A stretch of DNA of 64,000 nt from Blautia schinkii (GTDB lineage: Bacteria; Bacillota; Clostridia; Lachnospirales; Lachnospiraceae). Position 1 is the first letter of the stretch; each line of letters begins with the position of its first letter. Below, one piece after another: positions 43,601 to 50,230 of this stretch. A model generated the notes under the pieces. The model was not told the origin of the DNA. It was given only the letters and a program-made list of their open reading frames with translations, and did no database searches. The stretch is from positions 83,876 to 147,875 of the forward strand of contig NZ_JAAWUO010000009.1 in assembly GCF_013304825.1 (NCBI RefSeq). The letters run 5' to 3'. The translations under genes were made by a program, and so were the position numbers.

Positions 43601-44105
43601 AGATGAAAAAATCAAATTTCCTGATGGGAAATTTTGGAACCATGTTGTAAACAGTTATTCAGATCTGACAGATAATCTGGACAGCAGCGGAGCTCCTGAA
43701 AGATTTCAGGATACGATCAGTGATGTTCCGTGTAAACATCACGGAACTCAGAGCGGAATTGATCCGATACCAGGTAATGGCGAATATGATTGCAATAAGT
43801 TTGACGGGGCTATCCAGTGTGATGGTTTTGCAAGAAAAGTATTCTATGATATCTGGGAAGGGCAGAGAGTATCAGGTCTTCAGAAAATATATGATAATAA
43901 TGTTCAGGTAGGCGACTATGTGCGCATCAATAATGATGGACATTCTGCTATTGTTACAGAAGTTTACAGTGATTCATTTAAAGTGATAGAGTGTAATCTG
44001 GATGGGGACGGACGTCATCATAATTGTCTGCTTCGTCATAACTGGACATATAGTAAAAGCAGTGTAACTTATCGTGTACATGCTGTAAATTACAGCCTTA
44101 ACTAA
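40638..44105 (+). CDS. BspA-like surface protein with DUF285 repeats and Cys-peptidase-like C terminus
   Basis: A 1155-aa secreted protein. Signal peptide about 1-30; an acidic Glu/Ser-rich region (31-125); about twelve 26-residue BspA/DUF285-type leucine-rich repeats (about 180-520, consensus FNTSxVxxMxxMF); then a series of Ig-like modules (about 560-990; KVTVKTATYNGSPQKPGVTV, repeated DYTVTYSNN-like and TATVTVKVAA-like strands). The C-terminal 160 residues look like a papain-like amidase/CHAP fold: C1061 (QCDGFA), H1102 (DGHSAIV) and N1120 (ECNLDG) form a possible triad. No LPxTG or membrane anchor is visible, so attachment to the surface is unexplained. Adhesion or mucus binding is inferred from the repeats. 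Confidence 0.82.
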   Translation: MRRKMIKKLLCVVLSGSMIFGNAGITMASETEPETVQENVNEETDSPEESFSEEDIFEDGISADDEAAELPDSTEQELEEEPEEADNIEISEDTENLSEEPETEEMAESDDFSDGEEDAVSASASMMDGGITGDIAWSIDTSGCLTLKGNGDYDTSDYYMDAERGWSKWQNDIKTAIVEISGITKTRAMFMGCRNLTRITFKKCDFSKVTDMAFMFSECESLTQLDTSSLKTGNVSHMQGMFRNCSKLKTLDVSKFDTSKVNDMNSMFLGCESLTQLNVRNFNTSRVTRMSGMFCECRNLKQLDVSRFNTANVTTMEEMFYCCESLTQLNISNFNTANVVYMNGMFERCEGLTQLNVRNFNTSNVEDMGKMFCNMSMLKSLDLSSFNTSNVQNMYFMFYGDESLTSLNIKNFDTSKVVDMNSMFGELEKITSLDVSGFNTSKVKSMEGMFSHCYALKAVDVSHFNTSEVVKMGYMFNSCSSLESLNLSKFNTSSVNDARCMLYYMDDLKTLKTIPNLKCSIELPFTMSDSSGKKYTTMPTNSKSITLKAAASKPVVRKSIKRAKVTVKTATYNGSPQKPGVTVKLGNTTLKSGTDYTVTYSNNTKTGTKAVAKITGKGSYKDSVSKYFTIKACSLDGKVQVNLKTTIYTWDGQAKTPAFSIYMPKANAAGMISLQNKKDYTYKYLNNKEPGTATLQITGKGNFTGTKKITYKISKAKQPVKVTPGSITKLYTDKGKSYKISVSGKKEFAKVTYATTNAKIASVKNSKIMLNGEGAATVTVKVAATKHYQAQNIAIKINVLKRQNITTTVKNGAKIAYSTTMKSLGAKVPSEGGKLTYKSLDTSIVSVDSKGNLNFKKAKKLGKVTIQITAAKSSSYAPATRKLTITTVKGTPSVSCVQQQERKIYDGAFNLGAKADQNATLVYSSSNSAIASVASDGTVTLKEWQENDIQREVQITVTTKSTTFYNAAKPVIVNLTVIKKKNLQQRIEDEKIKFPDGKFWNHVVNSYSDLTDNLDSSGAPERFQDTISDVPCKHHGTQSGIDPIPGNGEYDCNKFDGAIQCDGFARKVFYDIWEGQRVSGLQKIYDNNVQVGDYVRINNDGHSAIVTEVYSDSFKVIECNLDGDGRHHNCLLRHNWTYSKSSVTYRVHAVNYSLN
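41295..41699 (+). repeat. DNA-level repeats inside the BspA-like gene
   Basis: The 15-base text GAAAGCCTTACACAG recurs at 41295, 41451 and 41607 (last base differs), and as GAAGGCCTTACACAG at 41685. Spacings are 156, 156 and 78 bases, so a 78-bp (26-residue) unit has been duplicated partly as pairs. Confidence 0.8.
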
Positions 44106-44200
44106 AGGACTTTCGAAACTTTTCTTTACAAAACTTCCAAATCGTAGTATTGTATTGCATGAGAAAAGATTAACAAATCCCTTGTAAGGAGGCTATAAAC

Positions 44201-44734
44201 ATGGCTAGAACAAAGAAAGCTGCAACTAAGACAACTGTAAAAACGGCTTCAGTAAGCGAGACTCCTGCAAAATCTGTAGTAACCGCATCCGAAGAGAAAG
44301 CCGTTAAGGCTGAGACACCGAAGACAGACGATGCAAAAGCTTCTGTAGAGACAAAAGCAGCTGAGAAAACAGCAGAGAAGAAGGCAGCAGAGGTAAAGGC
44401 AGAAGAGCCGGTTAAGAAAACAGCTGCTAAAAAGACAACAACAAGAAAAACAGCTGCTAAGACAACAACCAAGACAGCTGCTAAGACAACCGCAGCCAAA
44501 ACAACAAGAAAGACAACAGCTAAGAAAACTGAGCCAGTTACAGAAGTATATGTTCAGTACTGGGGCAAGGAAATACATACTTCCGAGGTTGCAGATAGAA
44601 TTAAAAAGATTTGGACAGAGGATATGGGCAAGAAAGCTTCTGATCTGAAGGATCTTAAGATCTATATCAAACCGGAAGACAATGGAGCTCATTACGTGAT
44701 CAACGGAGATGTTACAGGTTTTATCGGACTGTAA
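44201..44734 (+). CDS. DUF6465 protein with histone H1-like Lys/Ala/Thr tail
   Basis: A 177-aa protein in two parts. Residues 1-110 are low-complexity Ala/Lys/Thr with repeated AAKTT and KKTA units, like histone H1 tails and bacterial nucleoid proteins. Residues about 113-177 form a compact domain (VYVQYWGKEIHTSEVADRIK through GDVTGFIGL) that I associate with DUF6465 of Lachnospiraceae. AAGGAGG lies 8 bases before the ATG. A DNA- or polyanion-binding role is suggested by the tail only. The gene has its own terminator. Confidence 0.78.
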   Translation: MARTKKAATKTTVKTASVSETPAKSVVTASEEKAVKAETPKTDDAKASVETKAAEKTAEKKAAEVKAEEPVKKTAAKKTTTRKTAAKTTTKTAAKTTAAKTTRKTTAKKTEPVTEVYVQYWGKEIHTSEVADRIKKIWTEDMGKKASDLKDLKIYIKPEDNGAHYVINGDVTGFIGL

Positions 44735-44775
44735 ACAGAGCTTTTACCAAACAGTAGATTAAAGAGTATATTAAA

Positions 44776-44816
44776 CAGCCTGCTATAGAGTTGAACTATA
44801 GCAGGCTATTTCTTTT
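44776..44816 (+). terminator. Rho-independent terminator after the DUF6465 gene
   Basis: AGCCTGCTATAG (44777-44788) pairs perfectly with CTATAGCAGGCT (44796-44807) around a 7-base loop, then ATTTCTTTT. Confidence 0.88.
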
Positions 44817-44895
44817 GTGTATTTGACCAATGAAAAAGAGCGTGATATGATTCATTTAACCAATAAACATACTAAACAGATAGGGAATTAATAGA

Positions 44896-45519
44896 ATGAA
44901 ACAGATATTATGCTTTGGAGATTCCAATACATGGGGCTATGACGGAGAGAGCAGGAAGAGACTTCCTTGGGGAGTCCGCTGGACAAGCCTTCTCCAGGAA
45001 AAACTGAATAAAGAAGAATATCGTGTGATCGAGGAAGGACTGTGCGGAAGAACAACGGTTTTTGAAGATCCGCTCCGCGACGGAAGAAAGGGGACAGCAC
45101 TTCTTCCTACGCTTCTTGAAACACATGCCCAGGTGGATGTGATCACTCTGATGCTGGGAACTAATGACTGCAAAACGGTTTTCGGAGCATCAGCAGATGT
45201 AATCGGAAAGGGAATCACAAGACTGCTGGATCAGATTCAGGAATACGCACCAAAAGCGAAAATCCTTCTTATATCTCCTATTTATCTTGGGGAAAAAGTA
45301 TGGCAGGTAGGATACGACCAGGAATTTTCCAGAGAATCTGTAACCGTTTCCAGGGATTTGCAGTCCGTTTACGAAAAGATCGCAGCTGTACGTCACATCA
45401 GTTTTCTTCCGGCGGCACCCTATGTACATTGCTGTGATGCAGATCAGGAACATCTGAATGCAGCAGGACATAAAGAATTTGCAGAGGTCGTATACCGGAA
45501 AGTACAGGAATTGCTGTAA
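44896..45519 (+). CDS. SGNH/GDSL-family esterase or lipase
   Basis: A 207-aa hydrolase. Block I is CFGDSNTWG with catalytic S10; block II Gly lies in EEGLCGRT; block III is LGTNDCK; block V is EHLNAAGH, giving the Asp/Glu-His end of the triad in the form H-L-N-A-A-G-H. There is no signal peptide, so it acts in the cytoplasm. It resembles the arylesterase/acetylxylan esterase-like subgroup with WGxRW near residue 30. The natural substrate is unknown. Confidence 0.87.
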   Translation: MKQILCFGDSNTWGYDGESRKRLPWGVRWTSLLQEKLNKEEYRVIEEGLCGRTTVFEDPLRDGRKGTALLPTLLETHAQVDVITLMLGTNDCKTVFGASADVIGKGITRLLDQIQEYAPKAKILLISPIYLGEKVWQVGYDQEFSRESVTVSRDLQSVYEKIAAVRHISFLPAAPYVHCCDADQEHLNAAGHKEFAEVVYRKVQELL

Positions 45520-45548
45520 AGGTATTTGTATTTACAAAAAGTAAAAAA

Positions 45549-45595
45549 GATGTTGTCCGACAGTTTTTTACATCTGTCAGACAGCATCTTTTTTT
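45549..45595. terminator. Bidirectional terminator between the esterase and SASP genes
   Basis: AGATGTTGTCCGACAG (45549-45564) pairs with CTGTCAGACAGCATCT (45574-45589), one or two mismatches. T7 follows on the plus strand, and TTTTTTAC follows on the minus strand, so it can end both convergent genes. Confidence 0.85.
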
Positions 45596-45647
45596 GCATA
45601 AGTTCCGATCAACTCAGCATGGCAATGGATTTACCTGTGATACCTAT

Positions 45648-45878
45648 TTAGTACTGCTGGCCGCTCTGGGATCTGCCGGACATCTGACGCTCCTGCGCCT
45701 CGATCATTTTTTTGACCATATATCCACCTACGGATCCGTTCTGTTTGGAAGTCAGGTTTCCATTGTATCCGTCTGTAAGCGGAACACCCAGCTCGTTTGC
45801 TACCTCATATTTGAAACGGTCAAGTGCGCCCTTTGCTTCCGGTACAACTGCTTTGTTAGAAGAAGTGTTACTTGGCAT
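45648..45878 (-). CDS. Small acid-soluble spore protein, alpha/beta type
   Basis: A 76-aa SASP that coats spore DNA. The two family signatures are present: ALDRFKYEVANELGVPL, containing the GPR protease cleavage region, and NGNLTSKQNGSVGGYMVKKMI. An extended tail (ERQMSGRSQSGQQY) follows. AGGAGG precedes the ATG on the minus strand. A CATATAC-like element at 45926-45932 (minus) could be part of a forespore-type promoter, but I could not find a matching upstream box. The gene shows that the organism belongs to a spore-forming lineage. Confidence 0.95.
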   Translation of the reverse strand: MPSNTSSNKAVVPEAKGALDRFKYEVANELGVPLTDGYNGNLTSKQNGSVGGYMVKKMIEAQERQMSGRSQSGQQY

Positions 45879-46077
45879 AATTCATTTCCTCCTTGGTTGT
45901 TGTTTGTTTTGATGTTACATTGCTAGTATATGAAATCCGTAAAATAATACACTGGCAGTTAAAGGAAATAAAAAATATAAAAAACCGAATGTATGGTTGC
46001 TTTTTTACCGGGACAGAAGTTATAATAATTTCTGCACGGCATATAATATCTGTCAGACAAAAAATAAGGGGGTTCCT

Positions 46078-46956
46078 GTGAAAAAGAAGCGTTATCCTAC
46101 ATATAAACGAAAATATAAACGAAAAAAGCAGCTAATGAAAAAAGTTTTTACAGCTATTATCCTGTGCATTGTACTTGCAGTATGTAATGGCTGGATGCCG
46201 CCGCGGAGCCTGAAAGAAGTAAAAGATCAGAGCCAGATCTTTGGCCAGACGTTTCTTGCATATATAGGAGAAAACGCTGAAATCCTCTGGGAAGATGCTT
46301 CGGAATCCGTTTCTGATGCAGTAACAGGATTGCTGGAACAAGCCCAGTCAGTGAAGGAAAAACAGTCAGGATCTGTCTCCCTGGATCAGCTGCCGGAATA
46401 CAGCGGCAGTCCATATGCAGAAATTGATGGAAATGTTCCTTCTTTTTCTGAAGAAAAGAAAAACGGACCTGCGTATGAGTTCTACAGTGAACTGGATTCC
46501 CTAGGACGCTGCGGCTATGCAGAATCCAAGATCACAACGGAACTGATGCCTGCAGAAGAGCGGGGTGCTATCGGAATGGTGAAGCCTGCAGGATGGCACA
46601 CTGTAAAATATGATAATGTAGATGGCAGGTATCTGTACAACCGCTGTCATCTCATCGGATATCAGCTCACAGGTGAGAATGCAAATAAAAAAAATCTTAT
46701 CACAGGAACCAGATATCTTAATGTTACCGGCATGCTGCCTTTTGAAAATGAGGTGGCAGATTATGTACATAGCACCGGAAATCCATGTATGTACCGTGTA
46801 ACACCTGTTTTTCAGGGAGATGACCTGGTAGCCAGAGGTGTGGAGATGGAAGCTGAATCTGTAAAAGACCAGACGATATCTTTTCATGTCTTTGTATACA
46901 ACGTACAGCCCGGAATTGGCATTGATTACAATACCGGAAACAGCTGGGAAGAATAG
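46078..46956 (+). CDS. Secreted or membrane-anchored DNA/RNA non-specific endonuclease
   Basis: A 292-aa nuclease of the EndA/NUC1 type (beta-beta-alpha metal fold). A strongly basic start (KKKRYPTYKRKYKRKKQ) leads to a membrane helix (about 20-40). A linker region follows, then the catalytic domain (about 120-290) with RGAIGMVKPAGWHTVKYDNV, YNRCHLIGYQL, where the His is the general base, and the metal-site Asn in KKNLITGTRYLNV. The start is GTG at 46078 behind AAGGGGG; an upstream in-frame ATG at 45997 has no ribosome site. A role in extracellular DNA breakdown or competence is inference. Confidence 0.85.
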   Translation: MKKKRYPTYKRKYKRKKQLMKKVFTAIILCIVLAVCNGWMPPRSLKEVKDQSQIFGQTFLAYIGENAEILWEDASESVSDAVTGLLEQAQSVKEKQSGSVSLDQLPEYSGSPYAEIDGNVPSFSEEKKNGPAYEFYSELDSLGRCGYAESKITTELMPAEERGAIGMVKPAGWHTVKYDNVDGRYLYNRCHLIGYQLTGENANKKNLITGTRYLNVTGMLPFENEVADYVHSTGNPCMYRVTPVFQGDDLVARGVEMEAESVKDQTISFHVFVYNVQPGIGIDYNTGNSWEE

Positions 46957-46963
46957 GATGTTA

Positions 46964-46988
46964 CTGTCGCTTCGTGACCAGTAACAAT
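46964..46988. repeat. GTTACTG/CAGTAAC inverted repeat
   Basis: GTTACTG and CAGTAAC arms flank TCGCTTCGTGAC, 8 bases after the nuclease gene. The arms match the ends of the 25777-25921 element and the interior GCTTCG is like GCGAAGC there, so this may be a short relic of the same family. There is no T run. Confidence 0.5.
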
Positions 46989-47024
46989 AAAATATTAATT
47001 TTTCATGAATTTGTATGAATTAAA

Positions 47025-47053
47025 TTGCACTTTTTTGGGCGATATGCTAAAAT
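47025..47053 (+). promoter_or_regulatory. Promoter of mgsA
   Basis: TTGCAC (47025-47030), 17 bases, TAAAAT (47048-47053) with an extended TGC just upstream. Confidence 0.6.
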
Positions 47054-47133
47054 CAGATACAGAGTTATAGGATTTTACCTATATACGCGGAGAGAAAAGG
47101 ATATAAACCGAGGGCAGAATGGAGAGGTGAATT

Positions 47134-47529
47134 ATGAATTTAGGCATTATTGCACATAACAGTAAGAAAGTTCTGATTGAAGACTTCTGTATTGCATATA
47201 AGAATATCCTTGCCAAGCACGAAGTATATGCAACCGGAACTACAGGAAGAAGGATCGAGGAGGCCACCAGCCTTCACGTTCATAAGTTTCTTGCCGGAAG
47301 TATCGGCGGAGACAAGCAGTTTATGGAGATGGTAGAGAGACAGGATCTGGATATGGTCATCCTGTTTTACAATCCGGTCATGATGGATCCGGCAGAACCG
47401 GACATTATGAGCATCGTCAAGCGCTGCGACCAGTATAATATTCCGGTTGCCACAAATATTGCAACTGCGGAGCTGCTGATCCTTGGACTGGCCCGCGGTG
47501 ATCTGGATTGGAGATTAAATCTGAAATGA
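47134..47529 (+). CDS. mgsA: Methylglyoxal synthase
   Basis: Converts dihydroxyacetone phosphate to methylglyoxal and phosphate, a glycolytic bypass used under phosphate limitation. It is 131 aa, typical size. Motifs: IIAHNSKK at the N terminus, TGTTGRRIEEATSLHV for phosphate binding, GSIGGDKQ with the catalytic Asp region, and VIFYNPVMMDPAEPDI-like LFYNPVMMDPAEPDIMSIVK. It ends in ATGA shared with rsmD, so the two are translationally coupled. Confidence 0.93.
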   Translation: MNLGIIAHNSKKVLIEDFCIAYKNILAKHEVYATGTTGRRIEEATSLHVHKFLAGSIGGDKQFMEMVERQDLDMVILFYNPVMMDPAEPDIMSIVKRCDQYNIPVATNIATAELLILGLARGDLDWRLNLK

Positions 47530-48074
47530 GAGTAATAGCAGGAAAAGCACGTAGATTAAACCTAAAGACAATTCCCGGAAATGATACAAGACCTACAACA
47601 GACCGTATTAAGGAAACTCTGTTTAACATTCTCCAGCCTGAAATACCGGGCTGCAGGTTCCTGGATCTGTTTTCCGGAAGCGGAGCGATTGGTATCGAAG
47701 CACTGAGCCGTGGAGCGGACTACGCAGTGTTTGTAGAGAAGAATCCCAAGGCATGTGCCTGCATCCGCGAAAATCTTTCATTTACAAAACTTGCAGAAGG
47801 TGGTAAACTGCTGAACATGGATGTACTGCAGGCCCTGCGCTCGCTGGAGGGCGGAGAACCTTTTGACTGTATTTTTATGGATGCACCTTACGAACAGCAT
47901 CTGGAACAGCCTGTTTTGGAATATCTGGCAGACAGTACACTGGCAGATAAGAACACGCTTATTGTTATAGAAGAGGAGCTTCACACCGATTTCTCCTATG
48001 TAGAGGAATTTGGCTATCATCTGATCCGCTCCAAGGAATATAAGACAAATAAGCATGTTTTCCTAAAAAAATGA
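47526..48074 (+). CDS. rsmD: 16S rRNA (guanine-966-N2)-methyltransferase
   Basis: RsmD methylates G966 of 16S rRNA using SAM. It is 182 aa. VIAGKARRLNLKTIPGNDTR and PTTDRIKETLFNIL form the N-terminal signature, FLDLFSGSGAIGIEALSRGA is the SAM-binding motif I, and FMDAPYEQ is the catalytic NPPY-type motif IV in the form D-A-P-Y. The start at 47526 overlaps the mgsA stop. coaD follows after 15 bases; rsmD-coaD-ylbJ is the Bacillus ylbH-I-J order. Confidence 0.94.
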   Translation: MRVIAGKARRLNLKTIPGNDTRPTTDRIKETLFNILQPEIPGCRFLDLFSGSGAIGIEALSRGADYAVFVEKNPKACACIRENLSFTKLAEGGKLLNMDVLQALRSLEGGEPFDCIFMDAPYEQHLEQPVLEYLADSTLADKNTLIVIEEELHTDFSYVEEFGYHLIRSKEYKTNKHVFLKK

Positions 48075-48089
48075 AAGAGAGACAGACAT

Positions 48090-48584
48090 ATGATAACAGC
48101 AGTATACCCGGGAAGCTTTGACCCGGCAACTTATGGACATCTTGACGTTATCAGACGGGCAAGCGTTTCTTTTGACCGGGTTATCGTAGGAGTTTTATAT
48201 AATTCTGCAAAAACTCCGTTGTTTTCTGTGGAAGAACGTGTTAAGATACTAACAAAGGCGACAAAAGATATCCCGAATGTGGAGGTGAAAGCATTCGAAG
48301 GTCTGTCAGTGAACTTTGCCAGGGAGAACAATGCCCAGGTGATCGTTCGCGGACTTCGTGCTGTCACGGATTTTGAATACGAGCTTCAGATGGCGCAGAC
48401 TAACCGTGTTCTTGCGCCGGATGTAGATACTGTTTTTCTCACAACGAGTCTGGAATATGCATACTTAAGCTCCACGATCATGAAGGAAGTTGCAAATTTC
48501 GGAGGAGACCTGAGCAAATTTGCTCCCCGTGAGATTACAGAAGCAGTTGAAGAAAAATTGAAAAAAAGAGAAACTGAGAAATAA
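48090..48584 (+). CDS. coaD: Phosphopantetheine adenylyltransferase
   Basis: The fourth step of coenzyme A synthesis. It is 164 aa. [19 protein letters not shown] contains the T/HxGH nucleotidyltransferase motif, [16 protein letters not shown] binds phosphopantetheine, and [17 protein letters not shown] is the ISSS-type ATP loop. Size and order match the family closely. Confidence 0.96.
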   Translation: MITAVYPGSFDPATYGHLDVIRRASVSFDRVIVGVLYNSAKTPLFSVEERVKILTKATKDIPNVEVKAFEGLSVNFARENNAQVIVRGLRAVTDFEYELQMAQTNRVLAPDVDTVFLTTSLEYAYLSSTIMKEVANFGGDLSKFAPREITEAVEEKLKKRETEK

Positions 48585-48596
48585 GGAGAGTGTATT

Positions 48597-49235
48597 ATGA
48601 GCAGCAGAATTGAACAGATTATTCAGGAGATTGAAGAGTATGTAGACAGCTGTAAGTTCCAGCCTCTTTCTACTACCAAGATTGTAGTGAACAAGGAGGA
48701 AATCGAGGAGCTGTTACGTGAGCTTCGTCTGAAAACTCCGGATGAGATCAAGCGTTATCAGAAGATCATCAGCAATAAGGATGCGATCCTTGAGGATGCG
48801 CAGTCCAAGGCTGATAGCCTGATCGCAGATGCACAGACTAAGGCTCAGGAGCTGGTAACACAGCACGAGATCATGCAGAAGGCATATGCACAGGCTAATG
48901 AGACGATCAATGCTGCCAACAAACAGGCACAGGAGATCCTGGATTCTGCAACACAGGATGCAAACAGCATTCGTCTCAGCGCGATCACATATACAGATGA
49001 TATGATGGCTAACATCGGTTCTGTTCTGAACCAGACACTGGAAGATGCAGGCGGTAAGTACAAGGCATTTATCGATGCTCTGCAGAGCTGCCTTGATGTT
49101 GTCAACCACAATCGTCAGGAGCTTGCACCGCAGACAGCACAGGCAGCTGCAATTTCCAATACTATTCAGGAAGATGACAGCAATTCCATCACAAAAGAAG
49201 ATGAAGATCTGTTAGATGACATCGGAGAGAACTAA
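48597..49235 (+). CDS. Coiled-coil protein, ATPase subunit-like, conserved near coaD
   Basis: A 212-aa soluble, acidic protein. Residues about 1-50 carry a conserved start (IEQIIQEIEEYVDSCKFQP and KEEIEELLRELR). Residues about 55-140 form a coiled coil rich in Ala, Gln, Asp and Lys (AQSKADSLIADAQTKAQELV), like V-ATPase E/G/H or F-type b stalks. The tail is acidic. Such proteins are often named ATPase after this similarity, but no nucleotide-binding motif is present. The N-terminal part recalls DivIVA/GpsB-like membrane-binding segments. Its end overlaps the end of the opposing ylbJ-like gene by 24 bases. Confidence 0.75.
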   Translation: MSSRIEQIIQEIEEYVDSCKFQPLSTTKIVVNKEEIEELLRELRLKTPDEIKRYQKIISNKDAILEDAQSKADSLIADAQTKAQELVTQHEIMQKAYAQANETINAANKQAQEILDSATQDANSIRLSAITYTDDMMANIGSVLNQTLEDAGGKYKAFIDALQSCLDVVNHNRQELAPQTAQAAAISNTIQEDDSNSITKEDEDLLDDIGEN

Positions 49236-50147
49236 GAGCAGAAAGAGTACTGCAGCGTTCAGACACTTGGCAGTGATATAGGGAATCATGGATAACCTGT
49301 TTTTCACTACGCTTTTTGTCTGGAACATGATGCAGAACCCGCCGAAAGCAGTCAGTATCATGGAAGAATAATATTTTGTTTTCCATGGGAGATCAGAGGT
49401 GGCGATTCTATGCAGTCCTGTTGTCAGCTCAATTGGAGCTGTGAGCAGAGTTTTTGCCAGAGGGCTGAATGGCCAGCAGTCACTGATGCAGGCAAAGATC
49501 AGTGAAAACATCAGAATATAACCCCCGAGAAGTGTAATGGTTTCGAATCCGTTCATAATCGAGACATCCAGGATGACTCCTGCAGAGTCCTGTCTGGATG
49601 TCTCTTTTTTTTGACCGGTAGGTTTGACACTGCTAACTGTAAGTCCGCGGTATACAATGAATCTAAAAAACAGCATGCAGACAATGTCTGCACTTAGAAG
49701 CAGAATAAGAATTTGAACAGAGCTTATCCGGTTTTCAAGGCAGTCTCCTGCCATATATGACAGGATAAATGCAGGGCTTGCGTTGCAGGAAAAAGAGAGC
49801 AGATATTCCCCCTCCCTGCGGGAAATCTGGTGATTTATGTAGAGGTCGTGGGAAAGCTTGGCTCCCATGGGATAACCGCAGAAAAGTCCGAGTATCAGGA
49901 CATAAGTTCCTGCCGGGGAGAGTCCCAGGAGTTTTCTTGCCAGAGGTGCAGCCGGATTTAGTAATTTTCGGAGATTTCCTGTTTTCAGTAAAATTCCGGT
50001 AAGGATTAGAAAAGGCAGAAGAGTCGGAAGCATCACATTCAGCCATAATGTCAGTCCTTCTCTTGCTGCCAGGAGAGATTCAGCTGGATGAAGCAGCAAA
50101 AAAAGCAGAAGACAGAGGCAGAAAAACAATAATATTTTTTGTTTCAT
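49212..50147 (-). CDS. YlbJ-like sporulation membrane protein (nucleoside-recognition domain)
   Basis: A 311-aa polytopic protein with about seven hydrophobic segments. The nucleoside-recognition (Gate) motifs are visible: LTLWLNVMLPTLLPFLILTGI, LGLFCGYPMGAKLSHDLY and SFSCNASPAFILSYMAG. This pattern is that of YlbJ, needed for spore formation and heat resistance in Bacillus. In Bacillus ylbJ follows coaD in the same neighbourhood; here it is in the opposite orientation and separated by the coiled-coil gene. Confidence 0.82.
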   Translation of the reverse strand: MKQKILLFFCLCLLLFLLLHPAESLLAAREGLTLWLNVMLPTLLPFLILTGILLKTGNLRKLLNPAAPLARKLLGLSPAGTYVLILGLFCGYPMGAKLSHDLYINHQISRREGEYLLSFSCNASPAFILSYMAGDCLENRISSVQILILLLSADIVCMLFFRFIVYRGLTVSSVKPTGQKKETSRQDSAGVILDVSIMNGFETITLLGGYILMFSLIFACISDCWPFSPLAKTLLTAPIELTTGLHRIATSDLPWKTKYYSSMILTAFGGFCIMFQTKSVVKNRLSMIPYITAKCLNAAVLFLLLVLSDVI

Positions 50148-50230
50148 GAAATCCTGACCTTGCTTTTTTTACAGTATATGATTATTATAAGATATAAATG
50201 AATTTATGAAGTAAAAGGAGGCAGATATTT

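Noticed and set aside
44170..44692. Two overlapping minus-strand frames opposite the DUF6465 gene
   Set aside because: They are the reverse of Lys/Ala/Thr repeats, giving Val/Phe/Leu/Ala-rich and Cys/Leu/Ser-rich text with no start signal.
49531..49560. GGTTTCGAATCC text resembling a tRNA T-loop
   Set aside because: It lies within the ylbJ-like coding sequence, and no acceptor or anticodon arms can be formed around it.
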